Assembly (NCBI GenBank): GCA_946482045.1
Contig: CAMLPZ010000194.1
Coordinates: 1 to 8,001, forward strand
Source of the DNA: an uncultured Asticcacaulis sp.
GTDB lineage: Bacteria > Pseudomonadota > Alphaproteobacteria > Caulobacterales > Caulobacteraceae
Reading direction: 5' to 3'
Length of the DNA: 8,001 bases
Made by a program: the position numbers and the translations under genes. Below the pieces are notes generated by a model. That model made no database searches, was not told the DNA's origin, and saw nothing but the letters and a program-made list of their open reading frames with translations. Below, in pieces: positions 1-6,471 of the stretch. How positions within the stretch are numbered: the stretch's first letter is position 1; every line of letters begins with the position of its first letter.

Positions 1-132
1 CGTCAGGAAATGCGAAAAAGCCTTAAAGCATTTCCCGCCAAAGCGGACGCCGGTTTGGCGTCAGGAAATGCGAAAAAGCCTTAAAGCATTTCCCGCCAAA
101 GCGGACGCCGGTTCGGCGTCAGGAAATGCGAA
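1..132. repeat. 58-bp tandem repeat, two full copies plus a 16-nt partial copy
   Basis: Copies begin at 1, 59 and 117. The first two are identical except for one T/C change near the end (position 56 versus 114). The third matches for only 16 nt and then diverges. Each unit carries two inverted repeats. GGAAATGC/GCATTTCC (6-13 with 28-35 in copy 1) could form an 8-bp stem. CGCCAAA/TTTGGCG (36-42 with 54-60) could form a 7-bp stem, and the single base difference puts a mismatch into that stem in copy 2. A 58-bp period is not a multiple of three, which argues against a coding repeat. Copy 1 starts exactly at the window edge, so the array may extend further left. It lies just before a terminator, as palindromic intergenic repeats often do. 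Confidence 0.9.
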
Positions 133-160
133 GAGCACTCCAGGCATGACTTGGAAATAG

Positions 161-189
161 CGGCGGCCGGAAACGGGCGCCGTTTTTTT
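161..189 (+). terminator. Intrinsic terminator of an upstream rightward unit
   Basis: A 9-bp GC-rich stem (161-169 with 174-182, one internal G-G mismatch) closes on a GAAA tetraloop (170-173) and is followed directly by seven T residues (183-189). This is a textbook rho-independent terminator on the + strand. No gene end is visible between position 1 and the stem, so it must serve a transcript entering from the left. It would also insulate the acyltransferase gene that follows. Confidence 0.85.
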
Positions 190-289
190 ACGCTTTCCAA
201 GGTAAATTTATGCCGCGGGACGTGAGGGCAGTGCCTTTGTCAGGTGTCAATCTCGCGAAGTCCCCGAAATCGACCTACAGGACGGGTAA

Positions 290-1474
290 GTGCAGCACAG
301 CGTCGTAGAAAAACTGAAAGACGGATTTATCGAGCAATGGCGCGGTATCGCGGTTTTCATTGTCGTCTATTTCCACTTTTCGGACCGGCTTCCGCCCGAC
401 GCGTTCGGCTTCACCCAGGGACCAAGCGTCCATCAGCACATCGGAAAGCTGGGGGTGCTGCTGTTCTTCATTATCAGCGGCTATCTGATCGCCAAGTCGC
501 TGGAAGGCTCAAGGACTCTGGCGGAGTTCTATGCAAAGCGTATTTCACGTATCTGGCCGCTGTTCATACTGGCCAATGTGACGGTGTTCATCTTCCTGCA
601 GGTCTTCTCTCCGCCCACAGTGACGACCGGAAGCTACCTGTTCTACGAAAACGGGCGGGACATCTACGATCTTATCGGCACAATGTTCTTTGCCGCGGAT
701 CTTGGTTTCGACTGGATCGACGGCGCTTACTGGTCGCTGCTGGTCGAGCTGAAATTCTACCTGTTCATCGGACTGTTCGCCGTCGTGTTTCAAAAGCGCT
801 TTGCCACAGCCTTTTGCGTCTTTGCGCTGGCGGCATCGGTGTTGGACATCGCGATACTGTCCTTCGACCGTTCCGGCCCCATCGCTTTCACCAGCTCCGT
901 GCAGTTTCGCGTGGTCAGCCAAGTCCTGCACGGCGTGTTTATTTCGCAGTACCTGCCCGTGTTTGCCATCGGCGTCGCGCTCTATCGTAAAAAGTTCGAT
1001 GGCCTGTGCACGGCGGTGATCCTGATGGCCTGCATCACAGCGCTTATCGGCGTTTACGAAATCCATCTTTTCAGGATGGAGGACAATGTTGCCTTCCTTC
1101 TGCTGTTAGCAGGCCTGATCGCTGCCGATCACGCCCTGTTTCGCAACGCGGTTTTCCAATGGGTCGGCAAGTACAGCTATTCCATCTATCTCTTTCACCA
1201 GATGATCGGCCTGACCCTTATGCGGATGATGGCCCCTCATGTGCCGATGGATGTCGCTATCGTGGTTGCCCTGGTTTCGGTTTCGGCGATTGCCTGGACA
1301 GCGTCGCAGCTGTGCGAATGGCGTCTGCGTAAGCTGTTTATCGCTCAGCTCATGCTTGCTTTCTCGATGCTTGGATTGCACAAGCTGCTTATCCGAAATG
1401 GTGAGCCGCAACCCGGCTATCCCGAAAAGAAGGACCGCGCGGTGCACCATGTTGCCGTGGCGGTACGAGAGTAA
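290..1474 (+). CDS. Acyltransferase family 3 (OafA/YrhL-like) integral membrane protein
   Basis: 394 aa. Family-3 acyltransferases are polytopic inner-membrane proteins that move acetyl or other acyl groups onto extracytoplasmic carbohydrates such as O-antigen, exopolysaccharide or peptidoglycan. Visible hallmarks are the N-terminal QWRGIA motif (R18) with a following His (YFHF, H29), GVLLFFIISGYLI (55-67), RISRIWPLF (R84, R87), GAYWSLLVELKFY (145-157, E153), YSYSIYLFH (295-303) and CEWRLRK (342-348). Most of the chain is hydrophobic, about ten membrane segments by eye. There is no C-terminal SGNH domain, so it is the single-domain form. The start is GTG at 290: TAA lies immediately upstream in frame (287-289), AGGAC sits 6 nt before it, and the next in-frame Met (residue 131) would lose essential motifs. 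No polysaccharide genes flank it, so the substrate cannot be inferred. By eye it is less GC-rich than its neighbours, hinting at transfer. Confidence 0.93.
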   Translation: MQHSVVEKLKDGFIEQWRGIAVFIVVYFHFSDRLPPDAFGFTQGPSVHQHIGKLGVLLFFIISGYLIAKSLEGSRTLAEFYAKRISRIWPLFILANVTVFIFLQVFSPPTVTTGSYLFYENGRDIYDLIGTMFFAADLGFDWIDGAYWSLLVELKFYLFIGLFAVVFQKRFATAFCVFALAASVLDIAILSFDRSGPIAFTSSVQFRVVSQVLHGVFISQYLPVFAIGVALYRKKFDGLCTAVILMACITALIGVYEIHLFRMEDNVAFLLLLAGLIAADHALFRNAVFQWVGKYSYSIYLFHQMIGLTLMRMMAPHVPMDVAIVVALVSVSAIAWTASQLCEWRLRKLFIAQLMLAFSMLGLHKLLIRNGEPQPGYPEKKDRAVHHVAVAVRE

Positions 1475-1497
1475 CCTCCACGGCGTGCGGGCGCTCG

Positions 1498-2016
1498 TCA
1501 CCGCGGCGGCGCGGTCTTTTGGTCTCTTTCCCAGCTGGATACGTGATCATAGCTGATAACGCGCGCCAGCTTGTACCCGTCGCCATCCTTGCGCCACAGC
1601 ATGATAAAACGGCCGTCACCATTGGTGTTTGGCGCGCAGACCGGGGTCTCCACAAGATTGCAGAACGTATGGCGGCCGACCTCCATGGCGCCGTAGTTGG
1701 CAAGCGGATAGACCTCTAAGCTGGCCTCGACGAGTTCGCGCCGCACCTTGCGGCAGATGTTCTTCTCCGTCGCGGCCACCAGTGAGTCCTTGCCTGTGCT
1801 GAGGCCTGTCTTGTCGTGGTAGAACTCAAGATCGTCGGCGATAAGTTCAGAAAAAGAGGCGATGTCGCAGGTGTTCGACGCATCGAACAGACTGCGGTCA
1901 AGTTGCCGGATCGTCTGGAACAGGGGGTCGGTCGCGGGCAGCCCCTCCGCGGCCGCCGGCAGCGCGAACATCACGCCGAGCGCCGCCCCCATCAGACTTG
2001 TCCACATCCGTCGCAT
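1498..2016 (-). CDS. Exported DUF4440/SnoaL-like (NTF2-fold) protein
   Basis: 172 aa. Residues 1-23 form a Sec signal peptide: basic start MRRMWTS, hydrophobic core LMGAALGVMFAL, and cleavage site PAAA|EG. The mature part resembles the DUF4440 group of the NTF2/SnoaL fold: an early helix (PLFQTIRQLDRSLFDASN), then the typical DDLEFYHDKTGLSTGKDSLV stretch (61-80), and a closing strand pattern FIMLWRKDGDGYKLARVISYDH (137-158). These small cone-shaped domains bind ligands or catalyse varied reactions, so no reaction can be assigned. The mature protein has four Cys (50, 88, 119, 127), consistent with disulfides after export. GAGGG upstream of the ATG supports the start at 2016; an alternative Met at residue 4 would shorten the signal peptide only slightly. 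Its stop is 24 bp from the convergent acyltransferase stop. It lies 157 bp after prfH on the same strand, too far to assume a shared operon. Confidence 0.8.
   Translation of the reverse strand: MRRMWTSLMGAALGVMFALPAAAEGLPATDPLFQTIRQLDRSLFDASNTCDIASFSELIADDLEFYHDKTGLSTGKDSLVAATEKNICRKVRRELVEASLEVYPLANYGAMEVGRHTFCNLVETPVCAPNTNGDGRFIMLWRKDGDGYKLARVISYDHVSSWERDQKTAPPR
1500..1520 (+). terminator. Intrinsic terminator of the acyltransferase gene
   Basis: A perfect 6-bp stem, ACCGCG (1500-1505) and CGCGGT (1510-1515) with a GCGG loop, is followed by CTTTT (1516-1520). It begins 26 nt after the acyltransferase stop codon and lies inside the last codons of the convergent gene on the other strand. Position and composition fit a short + strand terminator. 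The T-run is brief, so efficiency is uncertain. Confidence 0.5.
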
Positions 2017-2115
2017 AGCCTCGCCCTCGCAATCCGCTTCGATGCCAGCATAGTGCGGGCCCTGTGCCCCTATCTCAAGTTAACTCGCCGTCACATACGG
2101 GCCAGGTATCGAGAA

Positions 2116-2164
2116 CCGGCCTGACCGCTGGTCAGCCGGGCGGGGCAGGTTTTACCCGCCCCGC
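2116..2164 (-). terminator. Two adjacent GC-rich hairpins after prfH, possible terminator
   Basis: Two inverted repeats lie back to back downstream of the prfH stop. One is CCGG-C-CTGACC / GGTCAG-CCGG (2116-2126 with 2130-2139), a 10-bp stem with one bulged C and a GCT loop. The other is an 11-bp arm pair (2140-2150 with 2154-2164) with one mismatch and a TTT loop. Neither is followed by a T-run on either strand. They could pause RNA polymerase, protect the 3' end of the rtcB-prfH mRNA, or act as a rho-dependent end. They also separate that operon from the DUF4440-like gene, whose own promoter I could not place with confidence. Confidence 0.4.
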
Positions 2165-2173
2165 GCCGAATTC

Positions 2174-2791
2174 TCATTTGAGCCTGAACTGAGGCCCGGT
2201 ATAGACCCGCACCGGGTTACCCCGTTCCAGGCTTTGCTGGATCGACCACTGCGCCTGCCGAACATCGTCACCTGCTGTAGAACGCCGCTCTTCCAGCATC
2301 AGCGCCAGTTTCAGCTTCGCCAGCTTGCGGTTGGCATGCTGCGATCGCTGCTCCTGCGCTGTGGCGACCAGTCCGGTCGGCCGGTGCGTGGCGCGCACGG
2401 CGCTGTCCGTCTTATTGACGTGCTGTCCGCCGGGTCCGCTGGCCCGCATGGCCTGGAACGCGATATCCTCGTCGCGCAGGTCCGGCACGGTTTCGGGGGA
2501 TGGTGCCAGGGCCACTCCCACGAACCAGTTGCGGCGCTTGTGCTTCGGCCGGAACAGGCTTTCGCCGATCCACTGGATGGTGCCGATCCGTGACCGCACA
2601 AACGCCTCAGCCGCGTCGCCGCCCACGCTCAGGAAAAGAGAGGCGGGCAGCCCTTCCCCCGCGTCGAGCACTTCGCAGGTCACCCCCTGCCCCGCGCCCT
2701 CGCGCACGAAGGCCCGCGCCAGTTGCGCCACCACCCAGCGGCATTCGTCGGGCCCCTTGCCTGAGCTCAGGTGCAAAATGATCTCGCTCAT
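2174..2791 (-). CDS. prfH: Peptide chain release factor H (PrfH)
   Basis: 205 aa, the usual length for PrfH. It is a class-I release factor homologue that lacks the stop-codon-reading domain and keeps the catalytic domain. The peptidyl-tRNA hydrolysis loop is intact: ASGPGGQHVNKTDSAVRATH (117-136), with GGQ at 121-123. The N-terminal half carries the PrfH-type SSGKGPDECRWVVAQLARAF and, at 82-92, PKHKRRNWFVG. The C-terminal part is a basic helix rich in Arg and Lys that in related factors contacts the ribosome. In studied systems PrfH recognises ribosomes whose 16S rRNA was cut in the decoding centre and frees the nascent chain, after which the partner RtcB repairs the RNA. The ATG overlaps the rtcB stop in an ATGA tetranucleotide (2788-2791), with GAGGG a few nt upstream, so translation is probably coupled and co-transcription is near certain. 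Confidence 0.95.
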   Translation of the reverse strand: MSEIILHLSSGKGPDECRWVVAQLARAFVREGAGQGVTCEVLDAGEGLPASLFLSVGGDAAEAFVRSRIGTIQWIGESLFRPKHKRRNWFVGVALAPSPETVPDLRDEDIAFQAMRASGPGGQHVNKTDSAVRATHRPTGLVATAQEQRSQHANRKLAKLKLALMLEERRSTAGDDVRQAQWSIQQSLERGNPVRVYTGPQFRLK

Positions 2792-3897
2792 GAGGCCCTC
2801 GTCTTGTAGCTGAGCAAAGGCCTGAGCCGCGCGATCACGCGGATAAGCCCCGCCGCCTCCAGATCGGCAATGACGCCGGCGATATCCTTGTAAGCCTCAG
2901 GGGCCTCCTCGAAAATCAGGCGGCGGTCTTCGCAGACGACGTGGCTGGACAGCTTCGTGCGCTGCATGTCGGCCACCTTGTAGCGCCGCGACAGGCGGGC
3001 ATGGGCGTCACTGCGGCTCCACTTCCGCCCGGCGCCGTGAGCCAGCGAAGATAAGGCCTCCCCTGCCCGCTCGGTGACGGGTTCAGCCAGGTAGCTGAAA
3101 TCGCCGCGCGAGCCCGGGATGACGACTGGCCCGCAATCGGCCGGCGCCGCCCCCTTTCGGTGCAACCAGCCGTCTTGATGCCGGGTCACGCTGTTGTGGA
3201 CGATATCGAGGACACGGTCGCCCGAAACACCGATGGCGTTCAGGAACCGCTCCGCGATAATCCGGCGATTGACGACGGCCCACGCCACCGCCTGATCGTG
3301 CCGTGACAGATAGGCTTTCGCTTCGGGACCGGACACAAGCAAACCCGACTTGCCGGTCTGCTCCGCCTGGCCGGTCAGGATGGCTTGCCCCAGCCCGCGC
3401 GAGCCGGAGTGGACCATCATGAAGACGCGGTCGTCCTTGAGGTTCAGCGCCGTGAACCTGTGCGGATCGACGACCTCCTCGAGTCTCTGGAACTCGACGA
3501 AGTGGTTGCCGCCGCCGATCGTGCCGAGCGACGGACTGGCCAGCGCGCCAGGCAGGCCGGCGGAGACCAGCGCGTCTTCGGCATCGCCGTCCCATGGATC
3601 GTCGAGTCCGTGCAGACGGCGTTCCACCTGGCCGACGCGGAACTTGCGCACCGTCAGGCTGGTTTGCCACAGCCCCATACCACAGCCGATATCGCTGCCG
3701 ACAAGATGGGGCCAGATCCGGTCGGGCGACCAGAAGGCCGCCCCCACGGCGATGCCGTTGCCCGCATGCAGATCGGGCAAACCGACAATCCTGCCCATGC
3801 CTTCGAGACGCGCGGTGGCATCGAGCTGATCCAGCGCCAAAGGATCGAAGCGGGCGGGATCGCGACCGATGAGTGTGACTTCACAACACGTGTTCAT
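2788..3897 (-). CDS. rtcB: RtcB-family RNA 3'-phosphate/5'-OH ligase, PrfH-associated (RtcB2 type)
   Basis: 369 aa. RtcB joins RNA 2',3'-cyclic-phosphate or 3'-phosphate ends to 5'-OH ends using GTP and Mn2+ through a histidine-GMP intermediate. The catalytic set is complete: LPDLHAGNG (40-48), GSDIGCGM (67-74; metal ligands D69 and C72), GTIGGGNHFVE (125-135; N131, H132), VHSGSRG (162-168; H163), IVHN (H234), PGSRGDFSY (261-269), AHGAGR (286-291; probable guanylylated H287) and YKDI (336-339). It is shorter than housekeeping RtcB (about 400 aa or more), as in the RtcB2 subgroup paired with prfH. Expected substrate is 16S rRNA cut by colicin E3-like toxins, with PrfH acting first. The start at 3897 is supported by AAGGAGG six nt upstream. 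No RtcR or RtcA gene is in view and I found no sigma-54 promoter, unlike the E. coli rtcBA operon. Confidence 0.95.
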   Translation of the reverse strand: MNTCCEVTLIGRDPARFDPLALDQLDATARLEGMGRIVGLPDLHAGNGIAVGAAFWSPDRIWPHLVGSDIGCGMGLWQTSLTVRKFRVGQVERRLHGLDDPWDGDAEDALVSAGLPGALASPSLGTIGGGNHFVEFQRLEEVVDPHRFTALNLKDDRVFMMVHSGSRGLGQAILTGQAEQTGKSGLLVSGPEAKAYLSRHDQAVAWAVVNRRIIAERFLNAIGVSGDRVLDIVHNSVTRHQDGWLHRKGAAPADCGPVVIPGSRGDFSYLAEPVTERAGEALSSLAHGAGRKWSRSDAHARLSRRYKVADMQRTKLSSHVVCEDRRLIFEEAPEAYKDIAGVIADLEAAGLIRVIARLRPLLSYKTRAS

Positions 3898-3903
3898 GCA
3901 CGC

Positions 3904-3921
3904 CCTCCTTGGAAAAGGAGA
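3904..3921 (-). promoter_or_regulatory. rtcB Shine-Dalgarno enclosed in a hairpin
   Basis: Read on the minus strand, CTCCTT (3920-3915), loop TTCC and AAGGAG (3910-3905) form a perfect 6-bp stem, with a flanking U-G pair (3921 with 3904). The right arm is the rtcB Shine-Dalgarno AAGGAGG, six nt before the ATG. Such a stem would hide the ribosome site until it is opened by another RNA structure, a protein or a ribosome. The pairing is read directly; the regulatory role is inferred. Confidence 0.55.
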
Positions 3922-3988
3922 TGGCCATTCACATGCCAGGAGTCAGGATAGAAGAGACAAGCAGCGTGCGATGCGCTGCCAGTATAAA

Positions 3989-4090
3989 TCAGGCGTGCTT
4001 TTGCGCCCGACAGGAAATTGCCCATGCAATGTGGTCCTGAATGTTCTTGATAAGGAGATCGGTTTCGAGATGAAGGAACATTGCTCGCAT
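3989..4090 (-). CDS. Possible 33-aa leader peptide ORF upstream of rtcB
   Basis: A short ORF runs from ATG at 4090 to TGA at 3989 (33 aa; begins MRAMFLHLET and ends SCRAQKHA). It was chosen because AAAGGAGA lies about 6 nt before the ATG, as strong a Shine-Dalgarno as the one on rtcB. It lies downstream of a promoter-like sequence on the same strand and ends about 90 nt before rtcB. Its stop overlaps a small GGCGC/GCCGCC-type hairpin, and GCAGCG/CGCTGC (3979-3961) forms another stem just after it. I do not recognise the peptide: it has no signal sequence and no run of a single amino acid as in classical attenuators, and is mildly amphipathic in the middle. It may be a regulatory leader peptide, a small independent protein, or a chance ORF. 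Confidence 0.35.
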   Translation of the reverse strand: MRAMFLHLETDLLIKNIQDHIAWAISCRAQKHA

Positions 4091-4140
4091 GACTTTCTCC
4101 TTTCCTGCTTCAGGGACTTGCCGGGACTGGCTGGTCCGGC

Positions 4141-4169
4141 CTCATAAGCGAACGCGGCTAATAAATCAA
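4141..4169 (-). promoter_or_regulatory. Candidate sigma-70-type promoter of the rtcB-prfH operon
   Basis: On the minus strand TTGATT (4169-4164) is followed after exactly 17 nt by TATGAG (4146-4141). This is close to the housekeeping consensus TTGACA-N17-TATAAT and would start transcription near 4134. That places the 33-codon ORF and the rtcB Shine-Dalgarno hairpin in one leader of about 240 nt. A 7-bp hairpin with one bulged C (4140-4120) would overlap the predicted 5' end. The assignment rests on sequence match only. Confidence 0.45.
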
Positions 4170-4293
4170 CGCTGTTAAAGACGGCAGTGGCGCATGTGAC
4201 ATTGTTACCGCATTTGGTTCTACGACAGAAAACCATGCACCATCGCTTCATATTTGAATATATTTTTTACATATGACTTGTTTCCCCGTTGCC

Positions 4294-4314
4294 TGATATA
4301 GTGTTACCAGACAC
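4294..4314 (+). promoter_or_regulatory. Candidate extended -10 promoter of the glycosidase gene
   Basis: TGATATAGT (4294-4302) is an extended -10 element (TG-N-TATAGT) preceded by an AT-rich tract (about 4247-4275). No good -35 is present at 16-18 nt, which extended -10 promoters tolerate. Transcription would begin near 4309, giving about 66 nt of leader before the ATG at 4375. The overlapping dyad GTGT-N6-ACAC (4301-4314) could be an operator, but it is short. Confidence 0.35.
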
Positions 4315-4374
4315 ATGACCGTGGGGCCGGCAGCGTCCCGCATAAATATCACGGCTACACACAGGGGTTTTCGA

Positions 4375-6471
4375 ATGCCATTGCCAGTCCTGACCTTCGG
4401 GGGAATCCGGCGCGCGGACGTGCGGAATGTCTGGATCGGAATGCTGCTGGCGGTGTGCGTCCTGCTGGTGGCCGCGGGCGCCGCGATCGCATCGCCCCGG
4501 CAGATCGCGCCCATTGACGGCGGCTGGCGCTTCATCCGGCAGGACGTCCCTGGCGCCGAAGCACCGGCTTTCGACGACCGGACGTGGCAGCGCATCTCCC
4601 TGCCCCACACCTTCAATGGCGAAGGCGAAGGCATGGACAAGGCCCGGTATTACCGTGGCCCGGCCTGGTACCGCAAAACCTTTGTCCACAAGCTCAGCCC
4701 CGGCGCCCGGACCTTCATCGAGTTCGACGGCGCCTACCTGGCGACTGAAGTGTGGCTGAACGGGCAACGCGTCGGCCTGCACGAAGGCGGCTATGCGCGC
4801 TTCCGTTTCGACCTGACGCCGCACCTTAAGGCCGGTGAGAACGTGCTGGCGGTCCGGATCGACACCAGTCGGCGCGATCACGTGGCGCCGCTGGGTGGCG
4901 ACTTCACGCATTTCGGCGGCATCTATCGCCCTGCGCGGCTGATCACGACGCGCGACGTCCATTTCGACATGCTGGACTACGGCGGTCCGGGCGTCTACGT
5001 CGCGCCGCGCGACGTGACCGATCAGAGCGCCGCCATCGACGTCATCGCCCGGGTCAGCAACGCGTCCGGCCGCGACGTGTCCACAGAGGTCGTGATGCAA
5101 CTGCGTGATGCTGGCGGCAAGCCGGTTCTCACGCTCCGCAAGGCGGTGGCCGTCGCTGCCGGAGCCACCGTTCCTGTCACCCTGTCCGGCACGATCGCCC
5201 AGCCCAGGCTGTGGCAGGGCGTGAATGATCCTTACCTGTACACGGCGCGGATCGAACTGGCCTCCCCTGCCGGAAAGTCTGCCCCTTCCGACCGCATCGA
5301 CATCCCGGTGGGTCTGCGCGACATCCGCATCGATCCCGACCGGGGGCTTCTGCTGAACGGCAAGCCCTACAGCGTCCATGGCCCGAATCTCCACCTGGCG
5401 ATGCGGCCCGGCAAGACGGTGGCCGTCTCGGACGCCGAGGTCGGGGAAGACGTCCGCCTGTTCGAGGAAATGGGCGCCACCGGCCTGCGCCTGTCGCATT
5501 ACCAGCATGGCCCGCATATCTATGACGTCGCCGACCGCAAGGGCCTCTTGCTCTGGACCGAAGCGCCCATGGTGTCGGAAATCAACGGCTCCGACGCCTT
5601 CGTCGCCAACGCCTCGCAGCAGCTCCGCGAACTGATCCGTCAGAATTACAATCACCCGTCCGTCATGGTGTGGGGGCTGGGGAACGAGATATACAAGGTC
5701 GATGCCGACAGCGCGAAGGTCCTGTCATCGCTCCAGACGCTGGCGCACGCCGAAGACGCGACGCGCCCCACCGCCTATGCCAATTGCTGCGCGCCGATCG
5801 ATGGCCCGCAGGCCATGCATAGCGATCTGATCGCCTCCAACGTCTACTACGGTTGGTACGACGGCGAATTCAGCGATCTCGGGCCGTGGCTGGACAAGAA
5901 CCACACGACCCGCCCGGCGACGCCCCAGGCCGTCAGTGAATATGGCGCCGGCGCCAGCATCCACCATCAGGATGATCCGCCGATGCGCCCCAAGCCCGCC
6001 GGCCGCTGGCACCCGGAGCAGTACCAGGCGCTGTACCACGAAGCGGCGTGGCGGCAGTTGCGCGCGCGTCCATGGCTATGGGCGAAATTCATCTGGGTCG
6101 GCATCGACTTCCCCTCCGCCGGGCGCGACGAAGGCGACCGCGCGGGCGTCAACGACAAGGGGCTCATCACCTACGACCGCAAGACGAAGAAGGACGCCTA
6201 CTACTGGTACCAGGCCAACTGGACCACCAAGCCCATGGTCCATATCACATCGGGACGCCACAAAAACCGCCAGGCGCCGGATGCGAAGGTCAAGGTCTAT
6301 ACCAACCAGGCGGACGTGACCTTGTTCGTCAATGGCGTGCAGCAGGCGGCATCCAAGGTCGAGGACCATGTTGCTGTGTGGGATGTCCGGCTCAGCTTGG
6401 GCCGCAACGTGATCAAGGCCGTCGTGGGCGGCCAGACGGACACGGTCGAGTGGATATACACCTCGCCATAA
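4375..6471 (+). CDS. Exported glycoside hydrolase family 2 enzyme, probable beta-galactosidase
   Basis: 698 aa from the ATG at 4375. GH2 enzymes cleave beta-galactosides, -glucuronides or -mannosides with retention. Residues 20-39 (VWIGMLLAVC to AAIA) form a signal peptide, probably cut before SPRQ, so the enzyme should be periplasmic or outer-surface. Domains in order: jelly-roll sugar-binding domain (about 45-195; WRFIRQD, LPHTFNGEGE, YRGPAWYRKTF, GGIYRPA), immunoglobulin-like domain (about 210-315), TIM barrel (about 320-610; GPNLH, EEMGATGLRLSHYQH, DRKGLLLWTEAP), and a DUF4982-like tail (VKVYTNQADVTLFVNG, 639-654). Acid/base is E438 in WGLGNE and nucleophile E522 in SEYGAG; RDEGDRAGVNDKGLITYDR is typical of the beta-galactosidase branch. 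A start at 4315 is possible but lacks a Shine-Dalgarno and nearly abuts the predicted transcription start, whereas AGGGG lies 7 nt before 4375. No transporter or TonB receptor is adjacent, so the natural substrate is open. Confidence 0.9.
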   Translation: MPLPVLTFGGIRRADVRNVWIGMLLAVCVLLVAAGAAIASPRQIAPIDGGWRFIRQDVPGAEAPAFDDRTWQRISLPHTFNGEGEGMDKARYYRGPAWYRKTFVHKLSPGARTFIEFDGAYLATEVWLNGQRVGLHEGGYARFRFDLTPHLKAGENVLAVRIDTSRRDHVAPLGGDFTHFGGIYRPARLITTRDVHFDMLDYGGPGVYVAPRDVTDQSAAIDVIARVSNASGRDVSTEVVMQLRDAGGKPVLTLRKAVAVAAGATVPVTLSGTIAQPRLWQGVNDPYLYTARIELASPAGKSAPSDRIDIPVGLRDIRIDPDRGLLLNGKPYSVHGPNLHLAMRPGKTVAVSDAEVGEDVRLFEEMGATGLRLSHYQHGPHIYDVADRKGLLLWTEAPMVSEINGSDAFVANASQQLRELIRQNYNHPSVMVWGLGNEIYKVDADSAKVLSSLQTLAHAEDATRPTAYANCCAPIDGPQAMHSDLIASNVYYGWYDGEFSDLGPWLDKNHTTRPATPQAVSEYGAGASIHHQDDPPMRPKPAGRWHPEQYQALYHEAAWRQLRARPWLWAKFIWVGIDFPSAGRDEGDRAGVNDKGLITYDRKTKKDAYYWYQANWTTKPMVHITSGRHKNRQAPDAKVKVYTNQADVTLFVNGVQQAASKVEDHVAVWDVRLSLGRNVIKAVVGGQTDTVEWIYTSP

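Noticed and set aside
1..189. CRISPR array
   Set aside because: The 58-bp copies are directly adjacent with no unique spacers, and each unit contains its own palindromes.
3385..3951. 188-codon frame opposite rtcB
   Set aside because: The complementary frame encodes the full RtcB active site. This one has no family resemblance and no plausible ribosome site.
3943..4251. 102-codon minus-strand frame in the rtcB leader
   Set aside because: It has no Shine-Dalgarno, and its ATG at 4251 lies upstream of the candidate promoter. The composition looks noncoding, and the better-supported short ORF is in another frame.
3898..4320. Sigma-54 promoter as in the E. coli rtcBA operon
   Set aside because: No TGGCAC-N5-TTGC-like sequence was found upstream of rtcB on the minus strand, and no RtcR gene is present. 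A sigma-70-like sequence fits better.
4267..5655. 462-codon open frame antisense to the glycosidase
   Set aside because: It is rich in Asp, Arg, Gly, Val and His with no recognisable domain, the usual mirror image of a GC-rich gene. The sense frame carries all GH2 motifs.
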